A stretch of DNA of 64,000 nucleotides, taken from the NCBI GenBank assembly GCA_034401135.1, contig JAWZSP010000004.1, forward strand, positions 4,340,001 through 4,404,000, in the 5' to 3' direction. The translations under genes were made by a program, and so were the position numbers. Below, piece by piece: positions 57,038 to 64,000 of this stretch. Position 1 is the stretch's first letter. Every line of letters begins with the position of its first letter. A model generated the notes under the pieces. The model saw only the letters and a list, made by a program, of their open reading frames with translations, ran no database searches and had not been told where the DNA came from. The stretch comes from Volutella citrinella. Lineage: Eukaryota; Ascomycota; Sordariomycetes; Hypocreales; Nectriaceae.

Positions 57038-57678
57038 TTTGTGCCAATGGGCGAGAAAAGTGTTTTTTTGTATTCGGTATATTCCACCTCAGGGGCCAAT
57101 TAACCTGTTGGTGTTGTGGTCAAGCTATATGGTTCATGGATGAGTCGCTTCTTATATATTCAACCTCAGCCTTGGCAGATCCATCATCACAATTTACCCG
57201 ACGGCCCTTATTCAATATCCATCTCGCCGATCCGAAGACCTTGGATTCCTGTATTGGAATAGGGTATATTCTTTATACCCACCGGCTAAATCCCATCTTC
57301 GTCGGGGTAGTCTGGGGCCCCTCATTGATCGACCGTTGAGCTCAGAATGGCTGCAGTTATTGGTGGAACTGCCCATATTTTCCGGCCACAGCCCGCATGC
57401 AATCGCCCAAATCAAGCCAAACCGCATGGTTCGGGGGATATCACACCGATGGACACGGATTTGGAATATTGTGATGGGTGCTCCAGTCTTGCTTGCAATG
57501 TGGAGAGACCAATGATAGGTCGTCCGGATTCCCCGCATTTGTGCGCAGGCTCGTGTTATTTACGCCCGAGACTGGGCTGAGCGGAACCCAGTCCTGCCAA
57601 CAAACACCGTGACGACCTGCTCGAAGAAGCCGCTAACACATCACCTGGTTGTACGACTTTGGGGGTGCGCACCCTGCT
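57038..57678. other. Intergenic, promoter of the EGF-propeller gene
   Basis: A TATA-like element on the minus strand (TATATAA at about 57153-57159) lies about 115 bp upstream of the EGF-propeller ATG. The remainder is the 3' flank of the second MFS gene. No gene is seen. Confidence 0.5.
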
Positions 57679-59558
57679 TCAAACACGTTTAAGTGACTGT
57701 GGGCATGTTAGCCGTCTGGGCACGAATGCAACCGATTTAGCCGAAAACTCACGATAGCGAAGCTACTCCGCGCTCGAATCCTCTCGCCAAAGAAGACCAG
57801 GACCCACGGGATGACACTGAGGCCAGCCGCAAGGGCACCAAGCAGCACTCCGGCGTTGCGCGTGCCCATGTTGGTGAACATGATTGCGGTGACGAGCGGG
57901 AACGCGCCGCCTAGCACGTTGCGGCAGAAGTTCTGCGCCGCAAGCGCTGACGAGGCGTACAGCTGGTAGCAGTCGGAAAGGTAGTTGAAGGTGGCGAGGT
58001 AGACGGAGAAGATCCCCCAGACGGCGAGGCCGATTCCCACGGCAAGGGTGTACGGGCGCGAACTCTCCGGGGTCAGGAAGGCGACGAACAGGCCAACGGG
58101 CAAAAGCAGAGCCGTGATGCAGGCAAAGTACAGTCGCGCCTCTGGGGCCTCGGCAGGAAAGTTCTTTCGCATGAAGGCCCAGAAGGGCGAGTCCGATGGC
58201 GGGTTGCAGTCGTCTTGGAGGGCCTGCCATTGCGGGTGTCTCAGCAGATGCTCCTGGAAGATGCTGACGATGGTCGCGACAACGGCTGCTGCCATCATGG
58301 CCGTGTACGTCCGGCTCGATATGTTCAGGTTGTCGCCGTACATGAACGGCACGATGGCAAAGGAGAGATAGAGGACGCCCCACGAAAATGCAGCCCAGAG
58401 CGAGAACCAGAAGACGACGGGCTCTGTGACGAGGAGGTAAAAGGGCCGCTTCACCGACGTGGCAATGGTCCTGGCCATGGACGCCCGACGCTCGTCTGCC
58501 TCGACGACCCATCGAACACGCTGCAGCCAACGACCCGGGTGGCCCGTCGGCTCATCCTCGACTTCAGTCGCATCTCCCTGCACAGTCTTGATGGTCGACG
58601 AGGACGAGACGACGGCGCCGTCCTCGTTGGAGACCCAGACACCGGGAGCGCCAGCTTGCTCCAGCTCGTCGTACCATTTATTCAACATCTTGGCCTTCTT
58701 CGTCAGCAAGACGCTGCTACGGCTCTCCTTGAAGAAGAAGACGATGAAGACAACCAGAACGCTATTCGAGATGACCTGGTGCCAAAAGCACCACTTCCAC
58801 GCCAGCGTCTTGTTCTGAAGGGTCTGCATGAACGCCTGCGAGACCAGGGGACCAGCACCCGTGCCAGCCAGGACGCATCCGCTGAAGAGCGATAGCGGCG
58901 TGTTCCGACCTTCCTTCTCCCATAGGTCCGCGATTACGCCGCCCACGACGGAGCTAAAGACGGAGGACCCGACCCCGACGAGGAAGCGAGCGGCAAGCAT
59001 GCCGGCCAGGTTGGTCACGACGGAGCAGACGGCCTGGAAGACGACAAAGAGGACCCCGGCAATGGCCAGGACGGGATACCGACCCCAGTACTCGGATATC
59101 GGTGCCAAGGCCATGGGCGCAAAGGCGAAGCCCATGCAAAACGTCGTGATACCTACGAGCGTCGCCAGCCTTGTGGTCCCCAGATCGTGGGCCATAGCGT
59201 TAGCCGGCGGCGCATACGAACCGGCGACATACGCTGTGAGGAACGTTGCGATACATGACAGGGCAAGCAAGACGCTCTTGCGCCGCAAGGACCAAGTCAG
59301 CGGCGACGTGTATGCATTCAGGCTGGGGCATGCCGGGAGTTGCTGGTCGGGCGATAAGCCAGCTTCCTGGGCTGTTGGCGGCAATGGCAGGTCGGTCTCG
59401 TGTGTGATGTAGCGGTATGAGATGGCATCGTCGGGGCCGGCTCTCTTTTCCGGAACCCTCTCTGGGCGATGCTTTTCGACTGCAATCTCGTCCTCTCTCG
59501 GCTCCACGTCCGAGCCACTTTGTGTGGCACTCCAGTCCCGCTGCTGCTGCTGCGCCAT
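57679..59558 (-). CDS. Major facilitator superfamily transporter, DHA1-like
   Basis: Exons 57753-59558 and 57679-57696 give 607 aa. The final exon codes only for SLKRV and the stop; its intron has GTGAGT, a GCTAACATG branch and CCCACAG. The N-terminal 90 residues are charged and cytosolic; 12 helices follow, with LAPISEYWGRYPVL as motif A and GGVIADLW after helix 4. A large central loop (about residues 280-350) is Ser/Glu-rich. Reading through the donor would give a tail of 14 other residues, so the last exon is less certain than the rest. The start used is the first ATG (59558); a frame extension of 4 codons begins with TTG. The substrate is unknown. Confidence 0.92.
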
Positions 59559-59650
59559 GTGTCTGGACAAGTCATAGGCGAGGAATTACAGGAACAGTTC
59601 CACGCCAGAGCCAAGCTGGGGACGACATCTCACGGGGGGAGGGGCAAGGG

Positions 59651-59657
59651 TATATAA
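59651..59657 (-). promoter_or_regulatory. TATA box of the second MFS gene
   Basis: TTATATA on the minus strand lies 93-99 bp upstream of the ATG at 59558, in GC-rich surroundings. Confidence 0.5.
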
Positions 59658-60860
59658 GCCCCCATGGGTGGGTATTCCCGCCCTAGAGACGTGTATCTCG
59701 GGCCTGTGGAGGTGCGCTGGTCCTGTTGAGAAAAAAGGAAGGGTGGAGTGGGTGTTCTGTTCCCGTCAGCCCCCGAGGCGCGGCCGAATGGGAATATCAA
59801 CATACCGACGGGAATAAGATGTCGCAGCCAAACTCTACCAGGATGGACCAGGGTCTGCGGGTATGGCTGGAGGGGCCAAGCACACTAATTACGCCATGGG
59901 CATTGGGGATGGGAGGATGGGAAGGGGGGGTGGATATCAAGTTGGTCTCTTCGCCCGCCGATGCTTGGCAACGGTGAGGCGAGAGGCCCATTGGCAGTCA
60001 GGATTGCCGAGCCAAGGACAGACTGAGACGGACCAGCAGCGTCACGTCGAAGGCACCGCATCCAGGTTGATGAGAGACGGGGCACATATTCCTGTGCGAG
60101 AAGCTGGGGAAAGAAAAAGGCATGGGGCAGCCCTACTGCGACTTGGCTTCCAACCCCGGAAAGCGTGCCGAGCTCACTGGTGGCCGGCCCGCTTCCCAGA
60201 TCCACAAACGCGGAAGCCTGGAACATTCGCTTATGAGCTATGACATGGAGGCGAGGGCATTTCATCAGTCCCGTTGCCAGGAATGGGCGGCTTGTGTGGT
60301 TACACCTCCTCGTTTAGTTTAGGCGCGCCCCGGGAATAATACGGCCATGAGATGGCGCCCCCTGCGAGATTGGGCCCAGGCCATGGATGGGTCGCAACCT
60401 AAGCCATCCCCGGTCAGCGGCCACGGTAGTTGACGGCGGACTATTATGGCAATGTAATTATCCCACTTGTAGGACCGAACTCTGAAGCCCGCCGCTGGTG
60501 GTTGCATCCCATACACCCGCTGAGCCGAGACGACGCGGGGTACAATGATTGGGCCAGGGTTTGGCACGAACGACCACCAACGTCGCATCCAGGCCGTTGC
60601 CGCTACTGATGCTGGTGGCTGAATCTGGTGACGATGCTCAGATGAGATGGAGGCAAAGCAAGATCCAGATCGGCAACGGCCCCGCATTGTGATGGACTTG
60701 GCCCCCCGTCACCAAGGAACTACGCTGCGAGGGGAAGTCACAGGGCTTGCTCGATTGAGCTGAACCCCGATGAAGACGTGCGCATTGGTGGCCACAGGGC
60801 AGCTGAGGGTGCAGTAAAGCGCCACGTAGCAAATGGAAAAGACTTGAGCCGTGGTGGATG

Positions 60861-60883
60861 GTGGACAATTATTAATTGTCCAC
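60861..60883. promoter_or_regulatory. Perfect 11-1-11 inverted repeat in a divergent promoter
   Basis: The left arm GTGGACAATTA and the right arm TAATTGTCCAC are exact reverse complements with one base between. Another copy of the half-site TTGTCCAC lies at 60896-60903. The spot is 707 bp upstream of the threonine aldolase ATG and 1.3 kb from the MFS ATG. It is a good candidate for a dimeric DNA-binding protein, but no named site is claimed. Confidence 0.45.
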
Positions 60884-61589
60884 GAGGTCACAATGTTGTC
60901 CACATTATACCTACCGGTAGTGACACCAGCGGCAGCGGGTGACGATTCCGACCGAGGACAATATCTATGACGGCTCACCAGCCGATCAACAAAGCAAATC
61001 TCCTGCCGACGCCTTATCGGCATTACCACGCGAGATGCAAACTCACTTCCAAGGGTAACCCAAAGCAAGGCTCAAAACATATAGCAAAGGTGCTGTTTCC
61101 GTCTCCATTTGATTGGCGCGGCATTCATCACTTTGACCCAAACGTGCCTCCGGCCAGTGTTCGCCGCGGATAGTCCCATTCTCCGGGCGTCGACTATACG
61201 TCGTGCCTATCGATGAGGGGAACTCTGGCGATAGGACCCAATGCCCTGCCAGATCGACAGCCATGGCCGGCAATGCCTTATCTATTGGCTGCCCACCCCG
61301 CATTTCCCATCTCCGAAATGCGCCCATCGCATTCCGGCGCCGGCATACACGGTTTCCCGCGGGGAGCAGCCCTGTGGAGCCAAATCTGGACGCCGTCCGC
61401 CTCTATCGCGACGAATGGGCGATACCAGAGGCCCGATGGCCGGTTTTATCATAAATAGCTACGTCTCCTGGAGTGTGAGGTGCATTCTTTCACGATCCAT
61501 CACCATTCACCCACAGACGACCGTGTGCCGCCTCTGAACGTTGTGTCGCATCTCGCCCTCTCCCCTTGTTCGATCCGGCCTATACCAAC

Positions 61590-62858
61590 ATGTCCGCCAA
61601 GACCGTCTTCTCGTCCTCGGTAAAAGCCAAGTGGCAGGCTGCAGCTGATAAGGCCTCGAGAGACTTCCGCTCCGATGTCGTAACAGTACCCAATGAGGCC
61701 ATGATGGAGGTGCGTGGTGTCACAGCCGCTGCTCTTTAATTATGGTGAATGCTTACACCGACAGGCCATCCTCAACGCAACTGTCAACGATGACATTTAT
61801 GATGTCGAGGGCGACCCTTCCGTCAAAGCCTTGGAGGCACGTCTGATGGAGCTCACTGGCAAAGAAGCTGCGCTCTGGGCCGTCTCGGGAACGCAGGGCA
61901 ACCAGATCTGCTTGCGCACTCACCTTACACAGCCGCCGCACTCGGTGTTGCTCGACCACCGCGCCCATGTGCACTGCTGGGAGTCCGGTGCCCTGCCTGT
62001 CTTCTCCCAAGCCTCTGCCACGACAGTGCATCCCAAGAACGGCGTGCATCTCACCCTGGAGGATGTCAAGGCCAACATCATCGGCGATGGGGATAGTGAG
62101 TAGAGGCTCCGTCAATAATAGAGTCGCCGACGACATTCTGACTAGCCATAGTCCACTTCCCTCCCACGCGAGTCGTCGCACTGGAGAACACACTCAGCGG
62201 TACCATCCTGCCCCTCAAGGATGCGCAGGAAATCTCCCGGTTTGTGCGATCGTTCCCAGTGCCCGAGGGCCAGAAGCCCGTGGCCATGCATCTCGACGCT
62301 GCCCGCCTGCTGGACGGCGTCGTCGGCGAGGGCGTCGACCTCAAGGACTACGCCGCGTGCTTCGACAGCCTGTCCATCTGCCTGGCTAAGGGCATCGGCG
62401 CCCCCATCGGCAGCGTCATCCTCGGCAGCAAGGCCTTCATCGACCGCGCAAAGTGGTACCGCAAGATGTTTGGCGGCGGCACTCGCCAGCCCGGCATGAT
62501 GGCCGCCGCCGCCCTCACGGCGCTCAACTACACTCTCCCTCGCCTAGCCGGCGTACATGACCTGACGAGGGCGACGGCCCGCCGTGTGGAGCAGCTAGGC
62601 TACAAGTTTGCGCTGCCCGTCCAGACCAACATGATTCTGCTGGACCTCGAGGCCGCGGGAACCCCCCCAGCCGCGTACGTCGACTACTGCGCCGAGCAGA
62701 AGATTACCGTGTTCCCCAACGGGCGCATCGTCTTCCATCACCAGACGACGAGCGAGGCAGCGGATGGTCTCGTGGTGGCCCTGACGAAACTGATGGAGGC
62801 CAAGAAGCGCGGTGTGACGTTGAGCAATGCCGATGTTCGCGGCGGTTATAAGCTATAA
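61590..62858 (+). CDS. Low-specificity L-threonine aldolase
   Basis: The PLP enzyme splits L-threonine (or allo-threonine) to glycine and acetaldehyde. Exons 61590-61709, 61765-62095 and 62152-62858 give 385 aa. Family blocks are FRSDVVTVPNEAM, DDIYDVEGDPSVKALE, AALWAVSGTQGNQ, ALENTLSGT, MHLDAARLLD and SICLAKGIGAPIGS, where Lys230 is the expected PLP Schiff-base residue. C-terminal GGTRQPGMMAAAAL and QTNMILLDL also fit. Introns have GTGCGT and GTGAGT donors. Length and order match fungal Gly1-type enzymes; the cytosol is the likely site. Confidence 0.93.
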
Positions 62859-63124
62859 TGCGTACCTTAACTTACACAGCCCAAGTTGGTTCGATTTGGT
62901 TAGGGTTAGCTGGGCTTAGGTGTTATGGAAGGCTTGGATTCGGTTTAGAGCTCAACACGGAGCTTGATGAATAAAGTAGAGAGTTGGATGGGCAAAAAAA
63001 GCTGTTGTATTGGTGGTGATACATACTCGAGGGGACTAAGATCCATCCCCCTTGCCGAACGAAGCCTTCTCGAGTATACTATCAAAATACAAACGCCAAA
63101 CGCCAAAACGCCCCTTTTTTTTTT
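62859..63124. other. Short convergent 3' region
   Basis: A poly-T run at about 63113-63125 and a GGTTAGGGTTAG patch near 62899-62910 are present. The latter is too short to be a telomeric repeat tract. Confidence 0.4.
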
Positions 63125-63610
63125 TCAGGTCAAGCGAACTTGACAAATGTACGCTGCCGCCAGCGGCCACACCAAAACCACCACCAGCGCGCAGCCCTTT
63201 CCCCTACCAACATTGAGGGAGACCTCCTGCCACTCCCCCACGACCCCCGGGTCGAGTGGCTCGCGCCCGGCGTCCCTCTCGACGTCGTACCTGGACACCC
63301 CTTCCCCCGGGGGCAGCTTCTATAAACGTGGTTAGTCTGCAAGGAAATAATGTCAGTGTGCGGATGGGCTGCCGGGTCTTACAGGGGGGCCAGAGATGCC
63401 CAGACCCGCGCCGGGAGGGCGCCGGTGCTTGCGAGCCACCCCCAAGTTGGCGGGGAGGGGCCGCGCATCTGGTGGCGGCGGCGGCGGCGGGTGTGGCTGC
63501 TGGCGGCCAAGGGGCCGCTTGAATGATATGTTGATAACTGAGCTGATGCGATCTAAGTCAGTATGGGATTCGGGCATCTGCGTCTTGGGTCTGGACACTT
63601 ACAAAGACAT
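63125..63610 (-). CDS. Small three-exon gene, unknown protein with hydrophobic C-terminus
   Basis: Joining 63603-63610, 63383-63542 and 63125-63319 on the minus strand gives 120 aa. The first exon has 8 bases (ATG TCT TT), with a GTAAGT donor. Intron 1 ends in CTGACTTAG...CATCAG; intron 2 has GTAAGA and a CTAACC branch just before TATAG. The N-terminal half is Pro/Arg-rich with a Pro run. The second half reads well (SRYDVERDAGREPLDPGVV, EWQEVSLNVG) and ends in a hydrophobic stretch, LVVVLVWPLAAAY, possibly a tail anchor. A plus-strand frame covers part of the same DNA, but the splice sites favour the minus strand. I do not recognise the family. Confidence 0.45.
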
Positions 63611-64000
63611 ATTGTGAATGGGCTGTTGCTGCGGTTTCGATTGTGCAGATATGACGCTGTGTGTTGCACAGACTTGTCGGATTATCTTCTAGTCATTCTG
63701 AATGGGCTGAAGAGAGAAAATAAGAGAAAAGAAAAAAACACGATAGCGAGGTCGGGAGCAAGAAGAACCCATCCCGGCGACAGTCCGACTACAGAAAGAA
63801 CGACAGACAGACAACTGGTTTTGAGGAAGTCAGTAGAAAAATCGCTGGCCGCAGGGCAAGTAACAACCACCGCACGCAGCTTCCATGTGCCAAATGATCA
63901 GGACAATGGAAGTCAGTGCCACACCTCATCCCTGCCTCTTTCCCTTTCTCGGCCAGGGCCAGAGCCCGCCCATGGGCATTTCGTCATAGACGTAATTTGT
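63611..64000. other. Window edge, no gene called
   Basis: This is presumed promoter DNA of the small minus-strand gene, with a purine-rich stretch at about 63710-63740. Nothing else can be supported. Confidence 0.4.

Larger units (their letters stand above)
59559..61589. other. Divergent 2-kb promoter interval
   Basis: It holds the TATA box of the second MFS gene, a perfect inverted repeat at 60861-60883, and the threonine aldolase promoter. Minus-strand frames at 59885-60265 and 60319-60687 look spurious. Confidence 0.5.

Noticed and set aside
62899..62910. TTAGGG-like telomeric motif
   Set aside because: Only one and a half units; not a tract.
63140..63335. Plus-strand frames covering the last small gene
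   Set aside because: One reads fairly well, but it has no upstream splice site or continuation, whereas the minus strand has consensus donors and branch sites.
1..64000. tRNA, rRNA, transposon, viral or CRISPR features
   Set aside because: No A/B-box pair, no long terminal or inverted element ends, no reverse transcriptase or transposase motif and no regular spaced repeats were seen by eye; a dedicated scan (tRNAscan-SE, RepeatMasker) would be decisive.

Overview
The window is nuclear DNA of a filamentous ascomycete, most likely a Sordariomycete and probably Hypocreales. This rests on intron style (about 45-75 nt, GTRNGT-type donors, CTAAC/CTGAC branch sites), on gene content (Zn2Cys6 and Yap-like bZIP regulators, rhodopsin-domain/PTH11-like receptor, STAND-type protein, GH93 and NUP families, Ste6 exporter) and on spacing of one gene per 2-3 kb. 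The order is inferred from gene style only; no marker gene fixes a genus. No virus, transposon, rRNA, tRNA or CRISPR was seen. Exon joins were worked out by hand from reading frame, splice sites and family knowledge, and every multi-exon model listed keeps frame.

Layout. 0-10 kb: the 3' end of an unknown gene; a coiled-coil protein that may be Atg28; a tiny four-exon DUF1748 gene; a stop-interrupted Ser/Thr-rich membrane protein gene; a 367-aa unknown gene with a GC-AG intron; and an HExxH-containing protein of 382 aa. 9.7-13.5 kb is a long non-coding interval upstream of pyruvate kinase. 13.5-24 kb: pyruvate kinase, an MFS drug-type transporter, a secreted GH93 exo-arabinanase, and a STAND-N-terminal/ankyrin-like protein without an ATPase. 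24.6-26 kb: a small Cys-rich ORF and a frameshifted APH-type kinase. 26.5-37 kb: a secreted serine beta-lactamase-like hydrolase, a Zn2Cys6 regulator, an IKS-type protein kinase with C-terminal membrane segments, a secreted purine nucleoside permease-family protein and a cytochrome P450. 39-49 kb: a plasma-membrane/vacuolar type Ca2+-ATPase, a bZIP factor, a NACHT-like fragment and a six-exon rhodopsin-domain membrane protein. 49.7-64 kb: a full-length Ste6-like ABC exporter, a PBDC1/Chp1 homologue, an EGF plus beta-propeller secreted protein, a second MFS transporter, an L-threonine aldolase and a small three-exon gene of unknown function.

The genes do not form a convincing single pathway. 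Core metabolism and housekeeping (pyruvate kinase, threonine aldolase, PBDC1, Ca2+-ATPase, IKS kinase) are mixed with environment-facing functions (GH93, EGF-propeller, hydrolase, transporters, receptor). The 26.5-37 kb block has regulator, hydrolase and P450, but no backbone synthase, so a biosynthetic cluster is not supported. The points most worth following are the two disrupted genes, the minimal STAND architectures, several micro-exons, the HExxH protein, and two perfect palindromes in intergenic DNA.
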